A stretch of 64,000 nt of DNA from Herbaspirillum sp. WKF16 (lineage in GTDB: Bacteria > Pseudomonadota > Gammaproteobacteria > Burkholderiales > Burkholderiaceae_D): the NCBI RefSeq assembly GCF_028993615.1, contig NZ_CP118632.1, positions 1,178,001-1,242,000 of the forward strand, read 5' to 3'. This document shows positions 18,970 through 27,868 of the stretch, in pieces (positions within the stretch are counted from its first letter, which is position 1; each line of letters opens with the position of its first letter). A program made the position numbers and the translations under genes. Below the pieces are notes generated by a model. It made no database searches and was not told the DNA's origin. It saw only the letters and a program-made list of their open reading frames with translations.

Positions 18970-19923
18970 ATGCAAAACTTGGGAGATATTCGTCTGTTTG
19001 TCGAAGCGGCCAAGCTCGGCAGCCTGTCGGCCGCCGGCCGCAAGATGGGCCTCTCGCCGGCTGCCGCCAGCGCCCGCCTGGTCAAGCTGGAAGCCGCGCT
19101 CAACACGCGGCTGTTCGAGCGCACCACGCGCCGGCTGCGCCTCACCGCCGAGGGCGCCATGTACCTGGCGCACTGCCAGCAGGCCATCGACGCCCTGGAC
19201 GACGCCCATGCGGCGCTGCAGGCCGGGCGCAGCGCCGTCAGCGGCAAGCTGCGCATCGCCGCCACTTCCGACTTCGGCCGTCATGTGCTGCGCGGCTGGC
19301 TGGAGGAGTTCAACCGGCTTCATCCGCACATCACGCTGGCGCTGATCCTGGGCGACGCGGTCGCCGACCTGCTGCAGGACGACCTTGATCTCGCCATCCG
19401 CTTCGGCGTGCCGCAGAACAGCTCGATGGTGGCGCGGCCGCTGGCGTTCAATCGCCGGGTGCTGTGCGCGGCGCCGGCCTATGTGGCCGCGCGCGGCATG
19501 CCGGCGCATCCTGATGAGCTGCACCGCTTCGATTGCATCGTGCTGTCCTCCGCCTCGGGCACGGCCAACGAGTGGCGCTTCGAGCGCGACGGGCAAGTGC
19601 GGGACTTCATCGTGCCCACCGCCGGCGCGCGCGAAACCAACGACGGCGCCGTCGCCCGCGAGTGGGCGATCGATGGCCACGGCATCGCCATGAAGTCGGT
19701 CTGGGACATCGGCGCCGACCTTCAGGCCGGCCGTTTGCAGGTGCTGCTGCCGGACTGGCGCACGCCGGACGCGCCGGTGCACGCCCTGTACCAGCGCACC
19801 CGCTACATGGCGCCGCGCGTGCGCGCCTTGCTGGATTTCCTGGTGGAACGCTTCGAGCAGGCCGGGGTCGAGCTGGAGGCCATCCTGCCGCAATCGGCCC
19901 GGGAGGGTGGGGGGACTTCCTGA
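18970..19923 (+). CDS. LysR-family transcriptional regulator
   Basis: A 317-aa regulator. The N-terminal winged helix-turn-helix (about 5-62) reads GSLSAAGRKMGLSPAAASARL, and the C-terminal part is a periplasmic-binding-protein-like effector domain beginning near residue 90 (GKLRIAATSDFGRHVL). It is divergent from the OYE-SDR-VOC operon, so control of that operon in response to an electrophile or aromatic compound is likely. A plus-strand SDR gene begins 85 bp downstream and may be in the same regulon. Confidence 0.92.
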   Translation: MQNLGDIRLFVEAAKLGSLSAAGRKMGLSPAAASARLVKLEAALNTRLFERTTRRLRLTAEGAMYLAHCQQAIDALDDAHAALQAGRSAVSGKLRIAATSDFGRHVLRGWLEEFNRLHPHITLALILGDAVADLLQDDLDLAIRFGVPQNSSMVARPLAFNRRVLCAAPAYVAARGMPAHPDELHRFDCIVLSSASGTANEWRFERDGQVRDFIVPTAGARETNDGAVAREWAIDGHGIAMKSVWDIGADLQAGRLQVLLPDWRTPDAPVHALYQRTRYMAPRVRALLDFLVERFEQAGVELEAILPQSAREGGGTS

Positions 19924-20008
19924 TACAGTGGCGCTGCTGCCGGGATGGCGAGCATCCGTTTCATCGCGCCTTCGCGGCATCTTCCGCAGCCAACCAAGGA
20001 GAATCGAC

Positions 20009-20800
20009 ATGGACTTGCAACTCAAGGGCAAACTGGCCCTGGTAAGCGGCAGTACGGCGGGCATCGGCTACGCGATCGCGCGCACCCTGGCCCAGGAGGG
20101 CGCGAACGTTATCGTCAACGGCAGGACGCAGGCGGGGGTGGATGAGGCGGTGGAGCGCATCCGCTCGGAGACCAAGGGCACGGTGCAGGGCTTCGCCGCG
20201 GACCTGAGCCAGGCCGATGCCGCGCATGAGGTGGCGCGGCGCCATCCGGGCATCGAGATCCTGGTCAACAATCTCGGCATTTTCGAGCCCAAGGCCTTCG
20301 AGGATATTCCAGACGAGGACTGGCAGCGCTTCTTCGACGTCAATGTCTTGAGCGGCGTGCGCCTGGCGCGTTTGGTGCTGCCGGAAATGAAGCGCGCGAA
20401 CTGGGGGCGCATCGTCTTCATCTCCAGCGAAAGCGCGGTGCAGATTCCCACCGAGATGATCCATTACGGCATGACCAAGACCGCCCAGCTGGCGGTGTCG
20501 CGCGGGCTGGCGGAGTCGGTCGCCGGCACCGGCATCACGGTCAACAGCGTGCTGCCCGGCCCGACCAAATCGCGAGGCGTGGGCGACTTCGTCGAAGGCA
20601 TGGCGCGCTCCAGCGACAAGAGCTTCGAGCAGGTCGAGGCGGAGTTCTTCGACCATGTCCGCCCGACCTCGCTGATCAAGCGCTTCGGCACCCCGCAGGA
20701 GGTGGCCTCGCTGGTCGCCTACGTGGTCAGCCCGCTGGCTTCCGCCACCACCGGCGCGGCGCTGCGTGTTGATGGCGGCGTCATCAAGAGCGCGTTTTGA
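20009..20800 (+). CDS. SDR-family oxidoreductase
   Basis: A 263-aa protein with the cofactor motif SGSTAGIG near residue 13, NNLGIFE near 87, Ser in FISSES near 137 and the catalytic YGMTK near 152, followed by TVNSVLPGPT. It is a complete classical SDR, close to 3-oxoacyl-ACP-reductase-like proteins of unknown substrate. AAGGAGA lies 7 bases before the ATG, which fixes the start. It follows the LysR gene on the same strand. Confidence 0.88.
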   Translation: MDLQLKGKLALVSGSTAGIGYAIARTLAQEGANVIVNGRTQAGVDEAVERIRSETKGTVQGFAADLSQADAAHEVARRHPGIEILVNNLGIFEPKAFEDIPDEDWQRFFDVNVLSGVRLARLVLPEMKRANWGRIVFISSESAVQIPTEMIHYGMTKTAQLAVSRGLAESVAGTGITVNSVLPGPTKSRGVGDFVEGMARSSDKSFEQVEAEFFDHVRPTSLIKRFGTPQEVASLVAYVVSPLASATTGAALRVDGGVIKSAF

Positions 20801-20878
20801 CCACCGGCGACAGCTGAGATGATCCACCGGCCCCCGCGCGCCGATGCGCGGGGCCGCATTGCCGCTTCAAGCCACCGT

Positions 20879-21565
20879 TTAAAATCCCATTCGGCGAAGA
20901 TCTTCCGCTTCGAAATCCTGGCCGCTGCGGTTCTTGACGGCAGGCAGTTCTGCCACCCTGGCTCGCCACGCCTTGAGCTGCGCCAGTTCGTCGGCGATCT
21001 GAATGCCGGCGGCGTCGGCGAATGCCAGGCCCGCGAAGACCGTGATGTCGGCCATCGAGAAATTGTCGCCGGCGACGAACGGATGCTCGCGCAAGACCTG
21101 GTCGAAGTAGCACATGCCCCTGATTGCCCTGTCGCGTTCGCGTTCGCCCCATTGCTTGCGATGTTCCCATTGCGGGCTCTTGTGTTTCTGCAGCGCCGGG
21201 CCCAGGCCTGGGGTGGCGTGATGGAAATAGATTCCCACGGCATCCAGCAATTCGCTTTCGGCGCGCCGCTGCATCATGTGAATCAGCCCTTTCTCCCTGG
21301 GTGTGCTGCCGGTCAGGACAGGATTGCCGTCGAGATTGTCCAGGTATTCCGTAATCGCAGTGCTCTCGGCGATCAGGGTGCCATCGTCCAGCTCCAGCAG
21401 GGGGAGTACGCCGGAAGGATTCTTGGCCAGGAAGGCATCCTCCTTGTGCTGTGCGCCAATGAGGTCCACGGATTCAAAGGTGACCTTGGCGTCAAGTCCC
21501 TTTTGTGCAAGAACGATGCGGATCCTGGCGGGATTGGGAAAGCCGGGGCGATCATAAATCTTCAA
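20879..21565 (-). CDS. Glutathione S-transferase family protein (TTG start)
   Basis: A 228-aa GST with an N-terminal thioredoxin fold (KIYDRPGFPNPARIRIVLAQKG; conserved cis-Pro in SGVLPLLELDDG; ES in LIAESTAI) and an all-helical C-terminal domain with FSMADITVFAGLAFA. The start is TTG at 21565: AAGGAG lies 7 bases upstream, no in-frame ATG fits, and this start restores the full first beta strand. It is divergent from a TetR gene with two near-identical palindromes between them, so it is probably TetR-repressed and induced by an electrophile. Confidence 0.9.
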   Translation of the reverse strand: MKIYDRPGFPNPARIRIVLAQKGLDAKVTFESVDLIGAQHKEDAFLAKNPSGVLPLLELDDGTLIAESTAITEYLDNLDGNPVLTGSTPREKGLIHMMQRRAESELLDAVGIYFHHATPGLGPALQKHKSPQWEHRKQWGERERDRAIRGMCYFDQVLREHPFVAGDNFSMADITVFAGLAFADAAGIQIADELAQLKAWRARVAELPAVKNRSGQDFEAEDLRRMGF

Positions 21566-21583
21566 TTTGAAACTCCTTGTTAT

Positions 21584-21651
21584 CTATCTATCGGTAGATA
21601 GACGATAAGGGAGTAGAATCGCGCTGTCAACAACTATCTATCGATAGAGAG
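21584..21651. promoter_or_regulatory. Two TetR operator palindromes between gst and tetR
   Basis: Site 1 at 21584-21601 is CTATCTATCGGTAGATAG, with perfect 7-bp arms. Site 2 at 21634-21651 is CTATCTATCGATAGAGAG and matches it in 16 of 18 positions. They lie just upstream of each divergent gene (gst at 21565, tetR at 21658). This is the layout of a repressor that controls both genes. Confidence 0.82.
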
Positions 21652-21657
21652 ATTTTT

Positions 21658-22227
21658 ATGAGCGCCGCTGATACCCGTGAAAATATAATGAGCGCCGCCC
21701 GCAAGACGGTGCAGGCGCGAGGCTACAACGCCTTGAGCTTCAGGGACCTGGCTGCGGAAGTCGGCATCAAGAGCGCAAGCGTGCACTACCATTTCCCCAC
21801 CAAGGGCGATTTGGGCGCTGCCCTGGCGCGCCGCTATTCGGAAGACGGGAGCGGATTCCTGGCCGCGATCAAGACTGGCAGCAAGAGCGCGCGCGCCGCC
21901 ATGCAGCAGTACACCGATATCTTCCGGTCGGCGCTGGTGGACGACAACCGGATGTGCCTTTGCGGAATCATGTCCGCTGAACACGACGACCTGCCGGAAG
22001 AAGTGCGGGTGGAGATCAATCGCTTCAATCAGATGAATATCGCCTGGTTGAGCGAGTTGCTTGCCGGCGGAAGCAATGACGCCAGGCAGCTTAAGCAGGT
22101 CAGAAATCGGGCGCTGGCCGTTTTCGCCGCGATCGAAGGCGCCCAGCTCATTGCCCGCGGGCAGGGAGACATCGCCGTCTACGATCAGATCATCGAAGGC
22201 TATCGCCAAGCGGGCCTGTTTCCCTGA
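21658..22227 (+). CDS. TetR-family repressor
   Basis: A 189-aa regulator. The N-terminal TetR helix-turn-helix (about 6-52) reads SFRDLAAEVGIKSASVHYHFPTKGDL, and the helical ligand domain follows. A Cys-rich spot, MCLCGI near residue 100, could sense electrophiles, but that is speculative. It is divergent from the GST gene and flanked by the operator pair described separately, so it likely represses both itself and gst. Confidence 0.92.
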   Translation: MSAADTRENIMSAARKTVQARGYNALSFRDLAAEVGIKSASVHYHFPTKGDLGAALARRYSEDGSGFLAAIKTGSKSARAAMQQYTDIFRSALVDDNRMCLCGIMSAEHDDLPEEVRVEINRFNQMNIAWLSELLAGGSNDARQLKQVRNRALAVFAAIEGAQLIARGQGDIAVYDQIIEGYRQAGLFP

Positions 22228-22236
22228 CTCCCGCTT

Positions 22237-23190
22237 TCACTCCGGCCAAGTCTCGCCTGAGTGTTCCTGCCCGCCGGGCGCCCATGTCGGCGGATGCCCG
22301 ATCAGGCCGCGCAGGGCGTCCAGAAAGACGGTGACGCGGGCAGGGGGCTGCCGCAGCGCGCGCAGGGCGTGGATGCCGGTCGAGGCGCGCGCTTGCGCCG
22401 ACCATTCGGGGAACAGCTGCAGCAGCTGGCCCTCCTTGACGTCGGGGCCGACTACCCAATCGGGAAGATAGCCGATGCCCAGCCCCTCCAGCGCGGCCAG
22501 GCGCATCGCCTCGAAGTCGTCGCAGGCGAAGACGGGTTGCGCGCTCGCCGCGCGCGCCGGCTGTCCCAGCACATCGGCCCATCCCAGCAAGTCCGCGCCA
22601 TGCAGCTTGTCGATCAGGCGATGGGCGGCGAGCTGGTCCAGCCGCGCCGGCATGCCCGCCTGTGCAATATAGGCCGGGCTGGCGCACAGGATGCGGGTCT
22701 GGGTGGCGATGCGCGCGCCGATGAGCGTGCTGTCGGCCATGTCGCCGATGCGGATGACCAGGTCCAGGCGCTCGGCCACGGGGTCGGCAATCCTTTCCGT
22801 CAAATCCAGTTCCAGCCGCACGTCGGGATAGCGGCGCGCCAGCTCGCCCATCACCGGCAGCACATAGCGCTTGCCGAAGGTGGGGAAGCACGCCACGCGC
22901 AGGATCCCGGTCACCGCGCCCTTCATCGACGCCAGCTCCTGCTGCGCGTCTTCCAGCGAATCCAGGATCTGCCTTGCCCGCACCAGCAACGCCTCGCCCG
23001 CATCGGTGAGCGTGAGCAGCCGGGTGGAGCGCAAGAACAGCGGCGTATCGAGATACGCCTCCAGCATATCGATCTGCCGGCCTATCGAGGACGGCGTCCT
23101 GCCGCGGCGCCGGCCTGCGCCGGAAAAGCTGCCTTCGCGCGCGACGTCGGCGAACACGCCCAGGAACTCCGCGAATTTCTCTGATTGCAT
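22237..23190 (-). CDS. LysR-family transcriptional regulator
   Basis: A 317-aa LysR protein. The helix-turn-helix covers about residues 8-65 (GSFSGAGRRRGRTPSSIGRQI), and the effector-binding domain begins near 95 (GILRVACFPTFGKRYVLP). The start at 23190 has AAGGAA 8 bases upstream. It is convergent with the TetR gene (9-bp gap) and divergent from the aldehyde dehydrogenase gene, which it probably controls. A weak GGTCTT/AAGACC pair (23249-23282) lies in the divergent region. Confidence 0.9.
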   Translation of the reverse strand: MQSEKFAEFLGVFADVAREGSFSGAGRRRGRTPSSIGRQIDMLEAYLDTPLFLRSTRLLTLTDAGEALLVRARQILDSLEDAQQELASMKGAVTGILRVACFPTFGKRYVLPVMGELARRYPDVRLELDLTERIADPVAERLDLVIRIGDMADSTLIGARIATQTRILCASPAYIAQAGMPARLDQLAAHRLIDKLHGADLLGWADVLGQPARAASAQPVFACDDFEAMRLAALEGLGIGYLPDWVVGPDVKEGQLLQLFPEWSAQARASTGIHALRALRQPPARVTVFLDALRGLIGHPPTWAPGGQEHSGETWPE

Positions 23191-23310
23191 CTGTGCATTC
23201 CTTGCATAGCCGTTGTGGGCAGGAGCCGTCTTATCGGCGACGGCGCCCGGTCTTAATCTTCTTCCTGTCGTAAGCCAAGACCTTACCGAATTCACCCGAG
23301 GAAGAACATC

Positions 23311-24750
23311 ATGCCAACGTATAAGTACGACCCCCTTTACCTGTTCATCGACGGCGCGTGGCTGGAAGCCGGCAGCCGGGACACCGCTGCCGTCGTCAAC
23401 CCGGCAACCGGCGCCGCCCTGGGCCGCCTCCCGCTGGCCACGGCGGCCGACCTGGAGCAGGCCCTGGCGACGGCGCAGGCCGCCTTCGACGTTTGGCGCC
23501 ATACCGTGCCCGAGCAGCGCGCCCGCATCCTGAAGAACGCCGCCAACCTGATGCGCGAACGCGCCGGGCATATCGCCGTGCAGATGACCCTGGAAGAGGG
23601 CAAGCCGCTGGGCGAAAGCCGCGACGAAGTGCTGCGCGCGGCCGACTACTTCGAGTGGTTCGCGGAGGAAGCGCGCCGCATCGACGGCCGCGTCGTCCCC
23701 GCCAACCGGCCGGGAGTGCAGCAGCTGGTCAAGCGCCAGGCCATCGGCCCGGTCGCCGCCTTCACGCCCTGGAATTTCCCCGCCATCACGCCTGCCCGCA
23801 AATTGTCCGCCGCCTTGGCGGCAGGCTGCAGCGTCATCCTGAAGCCGGGCGAGGAGAGCCCGGCGACGGCCCTGGCGCTGGCCCGTTGCCTGGACGATGC
23901 TGGCTTGCCCAAGGGCGTGCTGCAGGTGGTCTTCGGCGTGCCCGACATGGTGTCGTCGCAGTTGATCGCCTCGCCCATTATCCGCAAGGTCGCCTTTACC
24001 GGCTCCGTGCCCGTCGGGCGGCTGCTGTCCGAGCGCGCCGCGGCCGGCGTCAAGCCGATCACGCTGGAGCTCGGCGGACACGGTCCGGTCCTGGTGTTCG
24101 AGGACGCCGATATCGACGCCGCGGCCGCCGGCGGCGCCGCCAACCGTTTTCGCGGCACCGGCCAGATCTGCATCTCATCTACCCGCTTCCTCATCCAGCG
24201 CGGCGCCTACCGCCGCTTTGCCGAGCAGTTCGTGGCAGCTACCGGCAAGCTGGTGATCGGCGACGGCATGGCGCCCGACACCCAGGTCGGTCCGCTGGCC
24301 AATCCGCGCCAGCTGGCCAAGATGGAGGCGCTGGTGGCGGATGCCGTCGAGCAGGGCGCGAAGGTGCTCGCCGGCGGCAGGCGCATCGACGGCCCCGGCT
24401 ATTTCTTCGAACCGACCGTGCTCGCGGACGTTCCGATGAGCGCCCGCATCATGCACGAGGAACCGTTCGGCCCCATCGCCGTCCTGCGTCCCTTCGACAC
24501 CATCGAAGACGGCCTGGCCGAGGCCAACCGCCTGCCTTATGCGCTGTCGGCCTACGCCTTTACCCGCGACGCGCGCACCGCCATCGATGTCGGCGACGGG
24601 CTGGAGGCCGGCATGATCGGCATCAACCAGTACCGCATCGTCGCCACCGAACTGCCCTTCGGCGGCATGAAGGAAAGCGGTCACGGTTCCGAAGGCGGCA
24701 CCGAGGGCATCGGCCATTACCTGAGCAACAAGTTCATCAGCCAAGCCTGA
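23311..24750 (+). CDS. NAD(P)-dependent aldehyde dehydrogenase, succinate-semialdehyde dehydrogenase type
   Basis: A 479-aa ALDH-superfamily enzyme of the GabD group, oxidising an aldehyde to an acid. It has FTPWNFPAI near residue 151, GSVPVGRLL near 231, the general-base Glu in LELGGHGP near 254 and the nucleophile Cys287 in GTGQICISS, with MHEEPFGPIAV near 388. The family consensus around the Cys is usually GQTCV; here it is GQICI. GAGGAAG lies 9 bases before the ATG. It is first in an apparent operon with a CMD-family protein and a quinone oxidoreductase. The substrate is unknown. Confidence 0.9.
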   Translation: MPTYKYDPLYLFIDGAWLEAGSRDTAAVVNPATGAALGRLPLATAADLEQALATAQAAFDVWRHTVPEQRARILKNAANLMRERAGHIAVQMTLEEGKPLGESRDEVLRAADYFEWFAEEARRIDGRVVPANRPGVQQLVKRQAIGPVAAFTPWNFPAITPARKLSAALAAGCSVILKPGEESPATALALARCLDDAGLPKGVLQVVFGVPDMVSSQLIASPIIRKVAFTGSVPVGRLLSERAAAGVKPITLELGGHGPVLVFEDADIDAAAAGGAANRFRGTGQICISSTRFLIQRGAYRRFAEQFVAATGKLVIGDGMAPDTQVGPLANPRQLAKMEALVADAVEQGAKVLAGGRRIDGPGYFFEPTVLADVPMSARIMHEEPFGPIAVLRPFDTIEDGLAEANRLPYALSAYAFTRDARTAIDVGDGLEAGMIGINQYRIVATELPFGGMKESGHGSEGGTEGIGHYLSNKFISQA

Positions 24751-24772
24751 TTCCACACCGAAAGGAAAGATC

Positions 24773-25105
24773 ATGAAGCCCATCGATTTCACCAGCCCCC
24801 GCGCCGCCGCGCGCCCGTTCACGCCCAAGCTTTCCGACTTCGTCGAAGAGCCGCTGTATTCCGAAGTCTGGCAAGACCGGGACCTGGCGCCGCGCGACCG
24901 CAGCCTCATCACGATCGCCTGCCTCATCGCGCTCAATCACGCCAACGAACTGCCGGCCCACCTGCGTCGCGGCCTGCAGAACGGCCTGACCAAGACCGAG
25001 CTCAGCGCCGCCATTACCCACCTGGCGTTCTACGCCGGCTTCCCCGCGGCGATCACCGCGTCGGCCTATGCCAATGCCGCCTTCGCCGAAGACGGCGCGG
25101 CCTGA
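24773..25105 (+). CDS. Carboxymuconolactone-decarboxylase (CMD) family protein
   Basis: A 110-aa small helical protein with the family pattern RDRSLITIACLIAL, NHANELPAHLRRGLQNGLTK and ITHLAFYAGFPAA. The CxxC pair of AhpD peroxidases is absent, so a peroxidase role is unlikely. Stand-alone members near dehydrogenases often have unknown functions. It starts 22 bp after the aldehyde dehydrogenase, with GGAAAG ahead of the ATG. Confidence 0.85.
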   Translation: MKPIDFTSPRAAARPFTPKLSDFVEEPLYSEVWQDRDLAPRDRSLITIACLIALNHANELPAHLRRGLQNGLTKTELSAAITHLAFYAGFPAAITASAYANAAFAEDGAA

Positions 25106-25168
25106 ACAGATGCCGCCGCGCCGACGACGCGGCGGCCGACCACATCCAACAAGACAAAAGGAACATCC

Positions 25169-26149
25169 ATGAAAGCCATCACCTTCGATCAATTCGGCGC
25201 CGCCGACGTGCTGCATATCGGCGAAGTCGCGGAGCCGACGCTGCGCCCGCACGACCTCCTGGTGCGCACCCGCGCGGCCGGCGTCAACCGCGCCGACCTC
25301 ACTCATCGCCGCGGCGGCTACGGCTGGCCGGACTTCGGCGACTCCACCATCATGGGCCTGGAGATAGCGGGCGACGTCATCGCCGTCGGCGAGCAAGTTC
25401 AGGGCTATGCGGTCGGCGACCGCGTCATGGGCATCGTCGGCGGCGGCGCCTACGCGGAGGTCTCCCGCATCGACTACCGCATGGCCATGCCGATTCCCGG
25501 GGAGATGGATTACATCCATGCCGCCGCCATCACCGAGGTCTTCGTGACGGCGCACGAGGCCTTGATCCACCTGGGCAACTTGCAGGCCGGCGAGAGCGTG
25601 CTGGTGCACGCGGGCGCAGGCGGTGTCGGCGGCGCCGCAGTCCAGTTGGCCCATGCCGTGGGCGCGACGGTATACACCACCGCCCAGTCCGGCGCGCATG
25701 GGCTGGTGCACAGCATGGGCGCCGATCACGCCATCGACTATGAGAAGGAGGATTTCTCGGAGGCGATCGCCAGGCTGACCGGCAATCGCGGCGTGAACCT
25801 GATCCTGGATTTCATCGGCGCGCCGTACTTCGAGCGCAACGTCAATTCGCTCGATTTCGGCGGGCGCCTGGTGCAGATCGGCATCATGGGCGGCATCGCC
25901 AACGCGAAGATTCCGCTGGACCGCTTGTTGTACCGTCACCTGAAGATCATCGGCACGGTCATGAAGTCGCGTTCGCAAGAGGTGAAGCACGCCATGTCGG
26001 CCCGCTTCAAGGAGCGCTGGCTGTCGCGCTTCGGGCCGGATGGGCTCAATCCCGTGATCGACAGCGTGTTTCCTCTGGCCGAGGCCGGCGCCGCGCAACA
26101 GCGCATGGAGGATGGCCTGAACGTGGGCAAGATCGTGCTGGTCACCTGA
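25169..26149 (+). CDS. Zinc-independent NAD(P)H:quinone oxidoreductase (MDR superfamily, QOR/PIG3 type)
   Basis: A 326-aa medium-chain reductase. The N-terminal GroES-like domain (VNRADLTHRRGGY, GLEIAGDVIAVG) has no zinc-ligand Cys set. The Rossmann domain carries VLVHAGAGGVGGAAVQLA near residue 146. PIG3-type members reduce quinones or activated enoyl compounds with NADPH. It is third in the ALDH-CMD-QOR cluster (63-bp gap, AAAGGA ribosome site), which together suggests reductive and oxidative handling of a reactive carbonyl compound. Confidence 0.9.
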   Translation: MKAITFDQFGAADVLHIGEVAEPTLRPHDLLVRTRAAGVNRADLTHRRGGYGWPDFGDSTIMGLEIAGDVIAVGEQVQGYAVGDRVMGIVGGGAYAEVSRIDYRMAMPIPGEMDYIHAAAITEVFVTAHEALIHLGNLQAGESVLVHAGAGGVGGAAVQLAHAVGATVYTTAQSGAHGLVHSMGADHAIDYEKEDFSEAIARLTGNRGVNLILDFIGAPYFERNVNSLDFGGRLVQIGIMGGIANAKIPLDRLLYRHLKIIGTVMKSRSQEVKHAMSARFKERWLSRFGPDGLNPVIDSVFPLAEAGAAQQRMEDGLNVGKIVLVT

Positions 26150-26418
26150 ACGTCCCGGTTTCCCCGATGCAAGCGGCGCCGCGAAGGCGCCGCTTCGCTA
26201 TCGCGTCAAACCGATCGATAGGAAAATATGCGCCGCCATTCCGGTTTGCAGGGCGAAAAGAAGAGTACTGTAGGCCACATTCTTTTGCGCACCGGATCTG
26301 CCGCTGTTGTACTTCCTTGCCGGTTCGCCCCTTCATCCCGATTCCGACTCCTCCTGCGATCTTCGAGTCTCTCAGTGTGAGGCGCTTGAACACTGCTGTC
26401 ATTTCCATGGGGAGCATC

Positions 26419-26730
26419 ATGAGCAAAGTGCATCGTCTGCGCGCCGGCCCTCGCGGCGCGGCGTCGACGGATTTCCTGCCGACAGGCCGCCTGTCCGAGG
26501 GTGAAGCTTCCGGCAAACCGCCGATTGAGGAGAGTGACGTGAAGTCAAATGCTGACAAGCGATTTAGCCAGGACGAAATCGCCCACGCGATTGAGCATCA
26601 TCTGCGTGAGCATGGCGACAAAGGCATTGCGCATTCCGGCGAGGCGATCTCTTCTGCCATCGGCGCCAAGGCGGTGGCCTTCCGTGAAAAGAAAGCCCTG
26701 TGGCCGCGCCGGAAGGTGCCGGCGCCCTGA
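26419..26730 (+). CDS. Small hypothetical protein
   Basis: A 103-aa product if translation starts at the ATG at 26419, which has GGGGAG 4 bases before it. A GTG at 26539, also with a good AGGAG site, would give a 63-aa form that keeps the conserved-looking core (FSQDEIAHAIEHHLREHGDKG, then IGAKAVAFREKKALWPRR). No family is recognised. The core is predicted helical, with a basic end. No operon partner is clear. Confidence 0.5.
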   Translation: MSKVHRLRAGPRGAASTDFLPTGRLSEGEASGKPPIEESDVKSNADKRFSQDEIAHAIEHHLREHGDKGIAHSGEAISSAIGAKAVAFREKKALWPRRKVPAP

Positions 26731-27064
26731 CCTGCGGATCCGGCAGGGCGGATAGCCGTGATGGAACAAATGCTTAGGCGAATGCGCCAATGGTGTGTAT
26801 AGTGGCCCACGTCTTCCTGGTCATTGGAAGCTTCTGGCCCGTCTCGCCTGCATTGCCTGTTCCGGCAATGTCTGTCTGATTCCAGTCATTCCCTTTCTTC
26901 GATTTTCAGATGCAGTTCTTCGGCCGCTTCGCCAGGAGAAGCGGCTGCACACGTCCGTCCTCTTGTTCATTCAGGGAGACGTCATGGCCGGCCCTCGCCG
27001 CGAACCCGATAAGCGGTCCCGGCGCGCCGCCTGAAGGCCACGTCACATCCACCATGGAGGCAAC
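26731..27064. other. Spacer before infA with a possible 16-codon leader ORF
   Basis: This 334-bp gap contains a short frame at 26984-27034 (MAGPRREPDKRSRRAA) with a good GGGAG ribosome site, ending 30 bases before the TTG start of infA. A GCCGCTT/AAGCGGC hairpin lies near 26925-26945. Nothing else is evident. Confidence 0.35.
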
Positions 27065-27325
27065 TTGCCTAAAGAAGAACTCATTGAAATGCAGGGGAAA
27101 GTCAGCGAAATCTTGCCGGATGCGCGTTTCAGGGTAGACCTCGATAACGGCCATACGCTGATTGCGTACACGGCAGGCCGCATGCGTAAAAACTTCATCA
27201 AGATCCTGGCCGGCGACAAGGTCACGCTTGAACTGTCTCCCTATGACCTGAGCAAGGGACGCATCACTTTCCGCCATATCGAAAACCGCACGCCGGGCAC
27301 GCGCAAGTTTCCTCGTCGCCGATGA
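27065..27325 (+). CDS. infA: Translation initiation factor IF-1 (second, betaproteobacterial-type copy; TTG start)
   Basis: An 86-aa S1/OB-fold protein that binds the 30S A site during initiation. It matches IF-1 along its length: [47 protein letters not shown] and KGRITFRH. Ribosomal-operon IF-1 has about 72 residues; this form carries an extra basic tail ([14 protein letters not shown]), as in the additional infA of many Burkholderiales. The start is TTG at 27065, supported by GGAGG 4-5 bases upstream and by the conserved MPKEE beginning. It stands alone and not in a ribosomal-protein operon. Confidence 0.93.
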   Translation: MPKEELIEMQGKVSEILPDARFRVDLDNGHTLIAYTAGRMRKNFIKILAGDKVTLELSPYDLSKGRITFRHIENRTPGTRKFPRRR

Positions 27326-27388
27326 GGGCTGCGGATAGCATGCAGCGCCCCGGCTCCGGCTTTTTCGGCGCTATTGGAGTGCAATGAG

Positions 27389-27631
27389 ATGCCGACGATA
27401 CGGGGATCATTTCGACGCCTGGAAGCGCCGAGCGATGTCTTCTATCTCGAGATTCACTATCAGATGGGCTCCCCCGTCACATGGGATGTGACGGTCACGG
27501 GCGGCAGCCGGAGCATCGAGCCGATGCAGGGCCTGCTGGCCGGGCAGCGCGAATCCGAGGTGTTTGTGCGCGATGCGGTGATCGCCGCGGTCAGGGAGCG
27601 GATCCAGGCGGCCATCGTCCAGCAGGGATAG
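27389..27631 (+). CDS. Small hypothetical protein
   Basis: An 80-aa protein (MPTIRGSFRRLE..., ending AAIVQQG) with a GGAG site 10 bases upstream of the ATG. It looks like a beta-rich first half (FYLEIHY, WDVTVTGG) and a helical end (VRDAVIAAVRERIQAAI). A strong terminator follows 40 bases later. No family is recognised. Confidence 0.6.
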   Translation: MPTIRGSFRRLEAPSDVFYLEIHYQMGSPVTWDVTVTGGSRSIEPMQGLLAGQRESEVFVRDAVIAAVRERIQAAIVQQG

Positions 27632-27671
27632 GACGGAGCGCGAAGACTGCGGGCGAACTGACGCAACATTG

Positions 27672-27699
27672 GGAAAAGCCGCCTGCGGGCGGCTTTTCC
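27672..27699 (+). terminator. Intrinsic terminator
   Basis: A perfect 12-bp stem, GGAAAAGCCGCC with its complement, has loop TGCG and a TTTT arm. Confidence 0.85.
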
Positions 27700-27868
27700 T
27701 CGTCTGGATGCGCAGCGGGATTCGGTCGTGTTACAAGCTGTTTCGAACTTTGCCGCCGCGGACACAAAGGCGGCGCCCGTTCACGCGCATAATCCAATCC
27801 GAGGCGGTCGAAGAGGGCCGCATGACCTCGTGTTAGTCGTTGTGCAATACAGCCGGGAGCCAAGCATC

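Noticed and set aside
24773..25105. AhpD alkylhydroperoxidase
   Set aside because: The catalytic CxxC is missing; only one Cys is present in the relevant helix.
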